Assembly: GCA_026874595.1 (NCBI GenBank)
Contig: CM049314.1
Location: 9,914,729 to 9,978,728 of the forward strand
From: Sipunculus nudus
Taxonomy: Eukaryota > Annelida > Sipuncula > Golfingiida > Sipunculidae
Reading direction: 5' to 3'
DNA length: 64,000 bases
This document shows, piece after piece, positions 36,531 through 49,000 of this stretch (position 1 is the stretch's first letter; each line of letters begins with the position of its first letter). A model generated the notes under the pieces. The model did no database searches. It had not been told where the DNA came from and worked only from the letters and a program-made list of their open reading frames with translations. Position numbers and translations under genes: made by a program.

Positions 36531-36984
36531 ATTATTACTATTATTACGTAACGTTTCAGTCTTTCAAAAGTTTGCTATAAAGTTAATTATATATGTGCCC
36601 CTCCCATATTTAGTATATTTTTTTTAAACATGTAATGTACAGAACTATTCTAAGGCACCTGTCACAGAAATTATGAGGATTTTCTGTTCCTTGCCTACAA
36701 ATCTCTGAAAAAAATTTTTTTTTGTCTTTTATGGGTTAGGGGTATATTAAGTGTTGCCGACTTAATTATTTATATTTCTTCAAAATAAAAATATTTACTG
36801 GAAAGTTATATGTCAATGGTAAAAATGCGCATCTATGTTTATAACTTGCAAATCTTATCTTTTTTTAAGGTAATTCCCGTGGCAAAATAATTGTTAAAAT
36901 GCTCACGTCGTATGTCAAACTTTTACCGGCTTCTGTGCTCAGAGCACAGATCGTGAGCTGAGTATCAGTCGAGGTGTCTTGACA

Positions 36985-37226
36985 ATTTCGCGGCGGACCA
37001 AAACAAATTTCAAATTGTTTGAGTCTATTGGTTTCATCATAGGGTTTGCATATGGCTTCGACCTCTGTAGCTAAGGTAGACAGCTGTGCTGTCGGCATTG
37101 CTTCATCTAGGCATGTGTTAATACCTGGCAACGGAAGTGAGCGTCCGGAGAAAGAAAACGATTGAGCAAGAAACTGTAACCGTTACAACTGAGACCAATA
37201 CAGGCTCAAATCAACACGGTTCATGA
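36985..37226 (+). pseudogene. Locus D exon 6 remnant
   Basis: LFESIGFIIGFAYGFDLC then stop/frameshift at CTGTAGCTAAGG, where locus G has CTGCATGCTGGCGAAGG. The tail RRKKTIEQE-like and TGA 37224-37226 remain. Confidence 0.8.
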
Positions 37227-37612
37227 AGAATGAATCAATAGATAGGGCCTTGCATCAAAGGAAACGAAGGACTTGACCCTGGCCTTTGTCGGCTAATAAC
37301 AAAGTACCTTTTCCCTCATACTGTAGGGGTATATGACACATAGTATCTATATTTTGAGATAATTCTGTCAATCAGTTGATAGATTTGGTCTATATTCGTC
37401 ACTAGCCTTTCAATCATACTGATCATATTGAGCAAAGTTTAGGATATTGCATGTGCCAGGTGCCTCATTAAATTGTCATAAAACGTTAGCCCTTCCTTCT
37501 ATGTTAAAATCAAATGTGAAGTATGGATTACATAGTGTTGAAATAATGGCCACATAATTTTCATACCCTCAAAGGATATTTCACAGTAGGTGGTGGAAGT
37601 GAAGGAAAGGAA

Positions 37613-37998
37613 ATTTTGATGTTCTGACAAGGAGTGGATATTTCCTGTTTGTCGTATGTGGGGTTTGGCCGTCTGGAGATTTTAATGTTCTGTGACAAGG
37701 AGTGGGATTTGTCTCGTTTGTCGTATGAAGATTTTGATGTTCTGTGACAAGGAATGGATTTTTCCTGTTTGTTGTATGATGTTTTGACGTCTGGAGATTT
37801 TGGTGTTCTGTGACAAGGAATGGGACTTTTCCTATTTGTCGTATGGGATGTGGCCGTCTGGAGATTTTAGTGTTCTGTGACAAGGAATGGGATTTGTCTC
37901 GTTTATCGTATGTGTTGTGGCCGTCTTGAGATTTTAATGTTCGGTGACAAGGAGCGGAATTTGTTTTGTTTGTCCTGTGGGGTGTGGCCGTCCGTGGA
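37613..37998. repeat. Minisatellite, six units of about 52-69 bp
   Basis: Units begin at 37613, 37678, 37730, 37796, 37863 and 37930, each with GATTTT, TGTTCTGTGACAAGGA, a TTTGTCGTATG-like middle and GGCCGTCTGGA. It makes a long spurious minus-strand open frame (37581-38036). Absent from the duplicate block near 58.25 kb. Confidence 0.9.
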
Positions 37999-38045
37999 TT
38001 TTGAGGGGTTGTCTTTATAAATAATGTCTCCCTCACATTTTTACA

Positions 38046-39620
38046 GCCAACCGGCTCATGGTTGTTGTCATATATGGTCTTTATGATATTCCTTTTATGT
38101 TTCCTTTTCTTTACTGCTTGAGAGTCAGATGATCAAGATTTTCATGATAAGCAAAAAGGTGTGAAGTAAGTTAACTCTTCTCCAGCACTGGTATATCTGC
38201 GGCATCTGGTTTTTTTAAGAACACGACATTTTTCGCACAAAACCTTTGTATTTTCCTGTCGGAACTAGACCTTTAATGGATGAATACTGTTGGATGTAGC
38301 GTCTGCTGTCTATTTGATGATTAATTTGCCTCCAGCTCATTTTATTGACATAAGTCATTACTTTTGAGAATTAACTTATTACAAGTGTTCATTTAGTTTT
38401 TTCTACGTTTCCACCCGAATGCTATATTTTAATATAATATAGTTTAATTGTATAACAAATGAAATCAGAAACATGTCGACGAATAAATCTACACCTTTAT
38501 TTTATACCATGAGGTTCCTAATTGTGTATTCTAGAATACATTTTCATACATGAAATAAAGTTATGCCAATGTTACTAACATTGCTGAAGTATGTTACTAA
38601 TAATTCATTTTTTACGAAAAGGTAAAGAAATATGCCTTTAAACCATACTTTCAAATGACATCGATCCATTTCGTTAAATCAAAATTGGTAGTACGTATGC
38701 ACACCCCACTTGTTGAACCCCTTGGTGTGCTTGAATTATGCACTTAAATGTGACTTAAACAGACCTCAAAGCAAGACAAGTGCCCGTATTATCTCCGTCC
38801 GTGAATGTACTAGTAGTTTTAAAATAAAATACAGGGCATGTATGTACCATTGCAGTCACAGGTCAGTTATAGTCGTGTTGTATATACATGTGTGGGATTA
38901 ATGTCAAATGGTTCAGCATACAATGGGGTTATAGAAGACAAAACAAACATTAAGCTTGTGCCTATGTTGGACAACTTTTTGACTACCTTTTTTTACAAAA
39001 AAAGCGTGGCCGAAACATATTGCAATGTCCATCCTGTTAATCTATGTTAGGCTTTCACCTAAATTTTCAGTAGAATTTATGTGATTTTTTTTACTCACAT
39101 TGCTTACATGTGAATATAATGTAAGGCAATTACTGATAAGAGAAGTTCATATAATGCTTCTTTGACATATGCATTGAGCTTGTTCTGAGATAAAAATTCG
39201 CTATTTGTTTTCTATGTTTCCAATATTATTATATAAACTGCTAAAAATACACCTTTAAGCCATCACTGTACAGCATGTAACCCCATCATACGTTCCCTCA
39301 TTTATCCCGGCGTGTATGTTCCAGCTATTTGACACCAATGAATATTAATAAGACTCTGTCAGTCTAAGGTGACGATCACGTCACATGCGCGACACTGTTA
39401 CATGAGCAGCTTAAAGTCCCTATATCTGAATGAGTAAGCCGATCGTGGATGTATTATATGATATGTATCATATGATAGCAAGACTGCATGTAGGTGGCAC
39501 TGCCTACGAAGCTTAAGATAAGAAAGATAATAACAAGAACTTATATGGAAAAGATGCCCAACGGAGGTCATTTTGAACAAGTGGAAAGAAATAATTCAGC
39601 AGTAAGCAGATTCCGCCCAC

Positions 39621-39623
<3 letters not shown>
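38046..39623. other. Non-coding DNA of the duplicated block
   Basis: 38.1-39.05 kb aligns to 58.27-59.18 kb; no exon is recognised in either copy. 39.06-39.77 kb is private to this copy and has no recognisable ends apart from a (CT)n tract. Confidence 0.5.

Positions 39624-39665
<42 letters not shown>
39624..39665. repeat. (CT)n microsatellite
   Basis: Pure CT dinucleotides. Confidence 0.95.
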
Positions 39666-39670
<5 letters not shown>

Positions 39671-40049
39671 TTGAGACGCACTTTCCGTGGGATCTTCATC
39701 GCCCTTTTGACACATGATATTGAACTTGCCGCTTATCTGACATTTTCACATAAACCTTTATAAGGTAATTGCCACTGAATCTGTATCTGGTATTTAGTTG
39801 TTTGTCATTATTTGGAAGGAAGCAGACTTCGGATGATTTTTATTGATCATCCATATTTAATCATAGTAATAACTCATTATAATGCTTCCATTTACCAGAT
39901 GTTCTGTAAGATGACATCCGCTATTACTTTTATAATTGTCTGGTGTTAACAGACAGATCAAACCAACCCAGACAAATTTACATCTACCTTTACATTAAGC
40001 GAAAACAGACGTGTTTTTGTCTCTATTAATAATGTTAAAATCACTATAG

Positions 40050-40159
40050 CGCTCTCTCTCTCATTCTCTCTCTCTCACTCCCACATTCTTTCTCCCTCGC
40101 TCTCCCCTTCCCTCACTGTCTCTCTCTCCATCTTTCTCTCTGTCTCTGTCTCTCTGTCC

Positions 40160-40224
<65 letters not shown>

Positions 40225-40232
40225 ACACACAC
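40050..40232. repeat. Compound (CT)n / (GTCT)n microsatellite
   Basis: CT-rich tract with GTCT tetranucleotides at 40157-40190, ending in (CA)n. The duplicate block has only a short CTCTCTCTC here (59450). Confidence 0.93.
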
Positions 40233-40464
40233 ACACACAATTAACAAATCTTGGCAGTGGCGGATCCAGAGGGGGAGCTTTGGGGGCTGAAGCCCCCCCC
40301 CCCCCCCCCCGTAAGCCACTGTTATAGGCCTTTTTATCAGAGAAATATGTATATCTATGCGCTATATCCTTATGTCATTTGCATTATTTTATTTATAATT
40401 GCCATATAGCATTGAAAAAAAGACCAATTCAACAGCAACAAAAAAAGCGTGTGTCTGAGCAATG

Positions 40465-41246
40465 TGTTACGGAACCTAATATAAACAGATCACGTATAAA
40501 AAAAATCAGATTCTGTAACACTAGGCAGCGTGAAATGTCTAGGGGAATGAATAAAGAGGTCAGTGGTTTTTTGTTAATAAATAACTATAATTTAATCTTA
40601 AAACAACCCTAACATTACAATACACTAAATCAATACAATTATATAGTAAAACAGCGACATGAAGACAAATCAATACCATCACACAGTAAAATACACAAAG
40701 CGCACAGTACCTGGATACCACCACCGTCACAACGATAAATTCTTTAAATGTATACTCTCGGAGAATCACAGTCCAGTGTAAAGCTCTTGTAACAATCCAG
40801 AAAGTAAACTGAAGTCCAAATGCACAAAATCCAGGAGAAAGTCTGACCAAAATCTATAATTGCCGCACTCGTGGGATAAGGTCTCAGAAACAGACAAATA
40901 CGTTTCCGTCCGCTGGAAATCTTCTCTGCTGCTCTCTCCCGGCTCTAAAACACAGCCCCTTTATATACTCTTCACCCCAAGCCGAGAATTTTCCACTTCT
41001 TGAACAGTCTAAAAGATCTTACACAACACAGTAAACTCGCATCACAGGAATCATCTAGAAGAACATCGCTGTGTGTGTCTCTGTATACCAGGGTCCACAT
41101 GTGAGTCACGACCAGGCGAGAAAGCCCAAGGCTAGCATGACAACGAGAGTTCAACTAGTACGGTTTAAGCTGTAACAAACGGCCCGGCGAGGGTGTCACA
41201 ACACGAGTTACGCCCGTGTCACACAATAAAAAGAGCACCTGTAACA
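40465..41246 (+). mobile_element. Solo LTR, 782 bp, nested in the 40.25 kb DNA transposon
   Basis: Starts TGTTAC, ends GTAACA, and is flanked by AATG at 40461-40464 and 41247-41250. No internal retrotransposon sequence, so this is a recombined solo LTR. TTTATATACTC near 40960 could be its TATA box. A 5' fragment of the same LTR sits at 20405-20509. The short inverted ends and 4-bp duplication fit a Ty3/gypsy-type LTR. Confidence 0.8.
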
Positions 41247-42648
41247 AATGCCCATATCTATTTATATTTTAGAAGAATAAATTGGAATACCAACAATGGA
41301 TGAAGACATTATCATTTCTATCCAAATTAATTCTACGCCGTTCACGTAGAATCTTGCAGCTTCTTTAGGCTTCGACATTTTGAACGACATTTTACCAATT
41401 GGCCTTGTTTTGGGAAATACATGCACTCTTGATTGATTTGAAGTGAATGATATTGTTCAGTTAAAACACAGTAAACAGTGTATGTACACGCATGGTCTTT
41501 TTTTATGATTGCAAAATTAAGCTCTTAAAACGTGCTGGCTCGTCATTAATAACATGAAAATGATTAATGACTAAGATTGGGCTGTATATATCCGTTTGAA
41601 TTTTCGTAGTCGAACACTTTGTTAGACGTTTATGGTGAAAAGAACAACTTTTCAAAATGTGACAGAAAAATTAAATATACCGACAGTATTAATTTATGAA
41701 TATTTCTTATCGATCAGCAATGCAGTTATCGATGGTGCATAAATATATACTAGATAACAAATGCTTTATAATACATCAAGACGTACACGCCAGAGATCAA
41801 ATTTACCGTAAGCTGATAAGCCTTTTAATATAGTAGCCGCACACAGTAATTCAAGCTACTGGTTATTCAAAATAATCTCTAATGAGTAAAATCAACTTGA
41901 AAATCAGCTGTAGTTCGAGTATAGAACAAAATATAATTGGGCATCGGTTTGCCTCACAATAATATTTACATAACTTAATATGGCTTATTACTTTTGAATG
42001 TTTACGTTTGCATTTATTTTATGAATGGGTAAACTTGGTTTTGATATAATAGAGGAATGGTTATAGATGCGTCCTTATGTTTATGTGCTCTGTTCTAATT
42101 TTCCACTCCTTTGATATGATCACAAATGATAATTGAAAGGGCATGTATAGGCTATGGGGGTTGGGTATATGATTGCTTCCCCCCCCCTACTCAAGTTCTT
42201 AAAATATGCGAATACTATGAAGTTATATGCAAATTTGCAAAAGAAAGTCTTTTAGTACATAAGGATCACGGTGAGATTTTTCTTGTTCATGTGTATAAGC
42301 TGGTATTTGTGTAATTTTATTCAACTAAAGAGCAGCTGTCATAAGTTATATACATGCATGCGTGTTTTTAAAGATTAATATATTCCATCAAGCCTGCATT
42401 TATAACACAAAGTGGAGGTTATTTTAATCAAGAAAATGTTGCTTGTTTATCATATATTGCGCCAAATTATTTAGCTGTTATGCTTTTTGTAATTTATTTA
42501 GTATAACCCGCCGGATGAGTGAGTTTGCAAGTACTTCCGAAATATATATTCAAATAAAATTACCAATAATCATAATATAAAATTTTTACTTTTGAGTCTA
42601 CATTTACGTTTCGTCCAAACATTGCCCATGTTTTTACACTTCTAAATA

Positions 42649-42650
<2 letters not shown>

Positions 42651-42702
<52 letters not shown>
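42651..42702. repeat. (TA)n microsatellite
   Basis: Uninterrupted TA near the right end of the 40.25 kb transposon. Confidence 0.97.
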
Positions 42703-42706
<4 letters not shown>

Positions 42707-43339
42707 TTGCACTTTGTCTGTATCAAATTAAAACCAGTTTCTGATTCTAGCCCCCCCCCTGTTGAAAAATCCTGGATCCGCCCCTGCTTGGGAATATTTG
42801 CCATTTACGAATAAATAAACTAGTCATGAACGGTGCTTGATGTCTATTTAATAGAACGGCTCTTATTGTCTTTATCCTTGTGCTTAAGCAATAGAGCAGT
42901 TTCCGTCGTTCAGCGTCAACCGTCTGTTACTATTTTTCTCAACAGCCGCTGCAGCTGTTACCATGGAAATGAAAGAAGGGGACCAAAAGAACATTGATAA
43001 TGTAAATGCTTTGTGATTCTTACCTGTTTGTGGTGCCACCTGTGATTACCTACTTTCTGCTATCTAAAATGTAATTTTCAACTTCTCCCTTGAAGAGAGT
43101 GAAAACGTAATATTTCAGTGTTGATGCCACAGTAAACATGATAAAAACAATGTATAAAATAAAGGAAAATGAAATAAGAATATATTGATTCGATTTTTAT
43201 AAATGAAATCTTTGACAGATTACTAAAATTAGATAATGTGACGTGTTTCCTGATATCATTAAATGTCTGTTACCAGAGAGCTCAGAACCGGTAGCAGCCA
43301 TGATCACTAAGCACGACAAACATCAACAAAACACATCAC

Positions 43340-43580
43340 GTAAGCTGGAATGAGCGTCTTCCCTCTTCAGAAGGGAAGGGGGTCCAGGAGGTCCAGAGCC
43401 CCTCCTTTTGAGATGGAACAACCTTTCTTTCAGGGTTTTTAATTTTTCCGGCCTGGACCGCTGCCTTTCTGAATCGTGGGCCTTTTGTTGTTTTTTTTTT
43501 TTTGTTTTTTTTTGTTAGTCTTCCTTGATTGGTCCCCCCCCCCCTTCAACACTCCAGGATCCGCCCCCGTCGAACTGAAA
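43340..43580. mobile_element. Truncated DNA-transposon remnant, right end CTCCAGGATCCGCCCCCG
   Basis: Aligns with 60292-60425 from CCTGGACCGCTGCC to the right terminus; the left terminus was lost in a deletion of about 240 bp relative to the duplicate block. Confidence 0.5.
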
Positions 43581-43689
43581 TTTTTGGCAGGTTTGGTTGA
43601 TTTGACCTTGTTCTGCCGACAGCTTCCTCAGAATTTGTTTATTTCTGCATGGGGTCACTATAGCAGAAACAGGTTATAGACCCGCGGAA

Positions 43690-44838
43690 TTAAGTCCCCC
43701 CTCCCTCTTTATAGACCACTGGCTCTATCCCCCTCCCCGGTACTTGGTTAAGAGGTTTGTCTTAAAGGCTCTAACATCTGACCACTTCTGGTGAGCAGGT
43801 ATAAAAGTAAATTTAGATCGTTTTGGATCATCCATATCTAGTATACTTCGAACCGATGAGCCAGTTAATTACGTTTATATGAGTAAATAGAGCGAGTCCC
43901 TGGTTAAGATATAATTTTTTCCCTAAAATCTTACATAATTCAGATATGTAGAAACAGCAAATTTAATATATCAATGTTTCCTTAATTAATCGCTATACAT
44001 GTATTGTCTGCGTTGGTTTGGGTGTAAAAATATAAAAAGTGCAGCTCCAAGTGTGAAATGATGATACAGTGACAGAAAGGCTAAAGGGGCGAACACAGCA
44101 TTTTGTTTTCCGGCAATTTTGAATTTTTTTTTTTTTGGCAAGTCAAATCGACAGAGCGAAATGTAGGACATTTTTACTGCACATGACAGTAATGTCAGCA
44201 TTGTAAAGTGCCGTGTTCTGATGGAGGAACACGCGCATCACATACATTACTACACAAGCATGTACTGTAAATGGCATTTTACGGCATTTCACACATACAT
44301 GTCGTAAAATACTACTTGACAACCAACCTAAGTTTTAGATGTTCTAATTTGAACACACTCAGTTTTGTCACCTGTTATATGTACACATCTTATGTGTGTA
44401 CGGTTTATGCTCGGAACTGCAAGTTTTTCTGCAATATGGGTCCCTGTATTGAGTTGCTTCGTGCATACAAATTCATGCGACATACATAACTGTCGTTTTT
44501 GTTACTGCTCTCGTTTTTACCCGAAAAATTAACAACTACGTGTGACACATGCAGGTATCACGTGTACACCCTTTCCATTATAACCTGAAATATTCATTTT
44601 ATAGCAAACTGAGTAGCGATTACCTTGTTAGAATTTGGATCGTTGTATTAAACTTAGTGTCACTGTTTAATAGCATATAGGAGCACTGACCGACGAATTA
44701 GTCTTTTTTTTAGGAGAAGTTGAATTACCGACGTGATTTTTTATCAGTTGTACGCTCGCGGGGTTCATAGTACCACGCATGGTGATAAATAGTAGGCTTA
44801 CACACACAAAAATCATAAAATACATAACAAAAGACAAA
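43690..44838 (+). promoter_or_regulatory. Upstream region of locus E shared with locus H
   Basis: Counterpart of 60520-62106. Long identical stretches include GATACAGTGACAGAAAGGCT and ACTAATGTGTGACACATGCAG-type blocks down to the ATG. No TATA box can be assigned with confidence. The conservation partly reflects recent duplication, so it locates the likely promoter but does not prove function. Confidence 0.35.
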
Positions 44839-45433
44839 ATGAGCAGGAAAAGTCGTGAAAATGCGGACATGGAACTCCATCCGGTTTCATTCACAGGAGG
44901 CAAGAATAGCGCATTAAGTGATAAAGGAGAGGATTGCAAAGATGGTATGCTACAGGTAGAAAACTGGCCGGATAACGTCAAGAGGAAGGCCAAAAGACGT
45001 ATTATGAAAAACGTAATTTTAATCAGCCTGGGATTCCTGCTCAATTTTACATCTTTCATTGGCCTCAGTCGCCTACAGAGCACGCTCCATCAAGATGAAG
45101 GAATGGGTACGATAACTCAAGCAGTGCTGTACGCGGGGCTCGTCTTTTCATGCCTCTTCTTACCAAAAATCACTATAAGCAAGCTCGGTCATAAATGGAG
45201 CATAGTCGTCTGTATCATCGGGTACGTCATATGGATGGGGGCTAACGGTATCGGCAGATGGTGGTCCATGACGCCGGCGTCCATCATTGTTGGCTTATGT
45301 GGAGGTCCGCTATGGACTGCCCAGTGTTCCTACTTAACCAACCTCGCCAAACGTTACGGCAAGATCGTCGGCGACACCGAGGAAGCAACAATCAGCAGGT
45401 TCTTTGGGATATTCTACATGATCGTCCAGATGG
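44839..45433 (+). CDS. UNC93A-like: Locus E exon 1: N-tail and TM1-TM5
   Basis: 595 nt, identical in length to locus H exon 1. The donor is G/GTCAGT. Residues 1-46 are the fast-diverging tail; from KRKAKRRIMKNVILISLGFL onward it is almost the same in H. Confidence 0.92.
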
Positions 45434-45993
45434 GTCAGTATACATGTACATTCTTCTTACTCTGAATTACTAATGTTTTAAATACATGTTAATTTACCTA
45501 CTTCTTCAATGAATATAATATATTTAAAGTCTTACCGTTCGGTAAATAACGGCACACCTCATAAAGATGGCCTTAGGTTTTAGGTTTCAGTAAGATAACA
45601 TGTCATAATTTATAATGACGAGAAAAATATATAACCATTGCTTTCAAATGTACAAAACAACCGTAGAAACAATAAACCTAGACAAGTTAGTAACTGAACT
45701 GCTTATTAAGAGGGAATCCAATAAAATCCAATAAAATCTCATTTATAACAAACCACAAGTCCTGGTCTAGTTTACCTTAGTAGTTATCATTCCAAATGAT
45801 CACTGATAATTTTGCAGGCATATACCTTAAAAGTTAAAACTGAAGTTATCATTCTAGGAATAATCAGTCGTAAAACTATTGCAGACAAATACACGTATAA
45901 CAAGTTACACGACCGCATCGTTTTTATAAATAAATGTTCTACTTGAAAATATCTGTTATCATTATTATTATTATTATTATATATATATAAATT

Positions 45994-46024
<31 letters not shown>

Positions 46025-49000
46025 GGGGGGGGGAGAGAGAGAGACAACCATATTTTAACAAACTGAACTGTTGTTTAAGTAGACCAATTTTACAACCCTA
46101 AAGCTGTCGATTTGACAACCCTATGTTTCCAGTGTACCATGTCCATGTGACCGCTATATATCAAATTATTGATCTACATATAAATAAATATACTTATATT
46201 TATAATTTTACTACTGTCTTTTAGCAAGCATATTCGGCTCTATTATATCTTCCACCGCCCTGGATCAACCGGTGAATGGAACCGTGGTACCACCGTCAGA
46301 AGACGCGCTAGCACGGTGCGGGATTAAGGATTGCCCCGAGAATAACGTCACCAACGTGAACCTGGAGAAACCGAACGAAGTTTTGGTATAAATTATTTCT
46401 ATTACTAAGTCATAACAGAACTCGCCTTTTACAACTGACATGAATGCTGTGGTTGGCTTCCAGATTATATATTCGCGATTTTCACCTCAACAGTGTACGC
46501 GAGGGTTTCATTTCGCAATTTACCATACAGTAACGTGCACAACAATTGTTACATAGCCATTATTATATCACCTAATAACATATATGCACGCAAAATCTAA
46601 GCATGGGTAACATTGACCAAGTGGAGGTCATATAATAGTGGCAATATATAAGACCATCAGTATTATTTGAATTATTAATCTTTAAATTACGGGTAAAATA
46701 AAATGTATGCTGATCTGAATTTTTTGCCATTGGTGTTACAGAATTCTTATTCAGGAACGTTAAATTTTAGCGATAATTTTCCTTTCACTAATATCACAAA
46801 TTTTAAATCTTTGCGAATAAAAGTCAACCACAGTATCAGATTACAGATGCCCCGATGGACATAAGATTTCTCATAGTATAGTGGCATGCCTGTTGAGACC
46901 AGCAATACTGGTGAGTATATGAGATCCGGGCTTTTGGGGTATATCCTTTAATGTTTAATTACACGTAGCCCCATATCCAGAGATACAGCTGGGTGAACTC
47001 TTTATCACTGATATGAATTTTCTTCCAATGTTCTGAATAATCCACTGAGAAACCAACCTTCCCTTTCCACGGTCACAGAAGTGCTCAAGAATACTTTATA
47101 CTAAAATCCATTTTAAACCAAAAAATTTTTTGCAGACAGCTGCCTTTAATCAATTCTTTACAGAATACGTAAGAATAAAAATGCCTATGTATGAAAGCTA
47201 GTATACATATGGCCCGATGAAGTCAATGCTTTCGGCTAAGTAACGTGATTATATACAAATAGGATTCCCATAATTGAATAACTGTTGTTTTAAATATAAC
47301 ATATAGTGATTACACGCAGGTATGGACGATGGTGGGCGTGTTCATGGCGGTGGCGACAGCAGCCGTGATCATTATCAGCATCTTCATGGACAAGCTGCCT
47401 AAGGACCTTGAGGATGACGACACGCGCGTCCAGAACTTTCTGAAAGAAATGCCCAAACTGCTTATGGCTACCATCCGACATTGGCGCCACCTGGCTCAGG
47501 TTCTTCTTATCCCGTTGACCATGTATTGCGGGATGCAGCAGGCGTACTTCAATGTCGAATGGACAAAGGTAGTTCTCCTGATTCACAATATTTATATGTT
47601 CTTAAATTTAAATAGGTAGACTTATTATGTTGTGTTTAATTGCTTCAGGTTTATAAGTTTTTATTCCTTAATCAACCCACCTAAATGAATCAGAGCGAGT
47701 CCTGTTGACCTTTGAGTAATGACCTATTAAACACAGATGAATATTTAATTATGCCCCCCCCCCAGGGTTTGACTCAAAGAACTAAAATTACTGTATCGAT
47801 GTAAAGAAAAAGTAATTAAATAAGCTTATTCATGTATTTCAGTCGTACATCAGCTGTTCTCTTGGTATATGGATGGTCGGGTTCGCCACCCTCCCGTTCG
47901 GTTTCGTTAACGTCTGCACCTCGTTCACCACGGGATGGTTAGTGAAGCATATCGGCAGGATACCCATATTCCTGGCAGGTAAGACGGGTCTGATCCTACA
48001 TAAAATAAAGATGCTGGTAAAGATTTATCTTGATAAGATAATGACACAATGATGATTCAAATAGGCTCAAAAACTTAACATTGTCTAATATAGGTCCTGG
48101 GCAACGGCTAATTCCCCATACAAATATCATAAAAAAAGTCTGTTATTGAAGAATTGTGTATAAGAGATTTATAATATTCAATTACAAAGGACGTTTGAAA
48201 GCTACGAGAGCTTTATCATCTTGACCAATATGCTCAATAAAACATGTAATAAATAGTTTGCAGCACTCTGGCTTTGAACTTTCCATTCTGTGAAATTCAA
48301 AGAAAATTTTGAAAAAAAATAAAATTGCGAATGCTCTTTCACACCATTTAAATTGAATTATGCAAATGTGAAAGTTGAAAAAAGTGTTTCATTCCATAGA
48401 ATTCCTAAACATTTTAAAATCACGTCGAATATTCAGTATTATTAATCATAAATCTACATAATATTTAGCGTGGCTATTTGGAATGAGAGCTTTTTTTAGG
48501 AATGTGTATGGACCTTGCCATCCAAACCATCTTGTACTCGTGGATGCCCCATCCCAGCCAGCCATCCGTCCTTTACATCGTGTCAGCCTGCTGGGGATTC
48601 TCTGATGCAGTCTGGCAAACTCAGATCAACGGTAAGGATCAAATTTATGTATACTTTCCTTGCTATTATTCATGTTACATGCAATAAGTAATTACATAAG
48701 TTATTTTTGAAAGTGTCAAATGATAATATTATGAAAAGCATAAGTCTTTAAAGTGACAATTATATATCTTGTTGTTTTGAAAGACTTGACACAGTCACTT
48801 TATAAAAAATGAAATCCTACGTTCTAAAATCCTTGTTTTATATTAAAGGCTAATAGTTTTTATCGAAAATACTGTGACACCAAGTGACATTTAAAGTACT
48901 TAGACTCCAAAAAGTGACAAATGACCGCATTATACATGAAAATCAACAAACAATAAAAGATTAGTGAAAATCTGCATCATTAATTAAACCCTTTATATTT

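Larger units (their letters stand above)
35060..37226 (+). pseudogene. Locus D: UNC93-like relic, exon 1 plus exon 6
   Basis: The exon-1-like part (35060-35596) has KKEKRRIKKKIFLFSVGFL, HQDEGMGTI and NGVDEWWSMTPASII, with in-frame stops TAA 35241-35243, TGA 35341-35343 and TAA 35536-35538. It still ends QMG before GT. The exon-6-like part (about 36985-37226) has LFESIGFIIGFAYGFDLC, a frameshift, and a tail ending in TGA 37224-37226. Nothing like exons 2-5 lies between. Locus G has the same structure, so the loss of exons 2-5 predates the segmental duplication. Confidence 0.82.
40255..42786. mobile_element. Non-autonomous DNA transposon, 2.53 kb, CAGTGGCGGATCCAG ends, 5-bp target duplication
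   Basis: Left end CAGTGGCGGATCCAGAGG, right end CCTGGATCCGCCCCTG (inverse CAGGGGCGGATCCAGG). Exact direct repeats CTTGG flank it at 40250-40254 and 42787-42791. The duplicate block shows the empty site as a single CTTGA (59476-59480) between matching flanks. No transposase frame. It contains a solo LTR (40465-41246) and a (TA)n tract. The termini are hAT-like; a 5-bp rather than 8-bp duplication suggests a divergent hAT subgroup. Confidence 0.85.
35060..46200 (+). repeat. Segmental duplication, copy 1 (loci D + E)
   Basis: Collinear with 56594-64000. Matching anchors include the D/G exon-1 relics, CAGTGGCGGATCAAGAATTT at 35886/57443, the exon-6 relics, the AAATCAGAAACATGTCGACG block at 38461/58648, GTCATTGGCATCACATACATT-like upstream DNA of E/H, exon 1, and intron 1 (GGTAAATAAC at 45541/62838). 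Offset falls from about 21.5 kb to 17.3 kb because this copy carries extra DNA at 36.1-36.5, 37.4-38.05, 39.06-39.77 and 40.25-42.79 kb. Confidence 0.85.

Noticed and set aside
37581-38036. Minus-strand 151-codon open frame
   Set aside because: It is produced by a minisatellite whose units lack stops on that strand; composition and repeats are not protein-like.
40597-40850. Minus-strand frame as a retrotransposon protein
   Set aside because: It lies inside the solo LTR and has no domain; LTRs rarely code.
44667-45083. Minus-strand 138-codon open frame over locus E exon 1
   Set aside because: Antisense shadow of the real exon; the same shadow appears opposite locus H.
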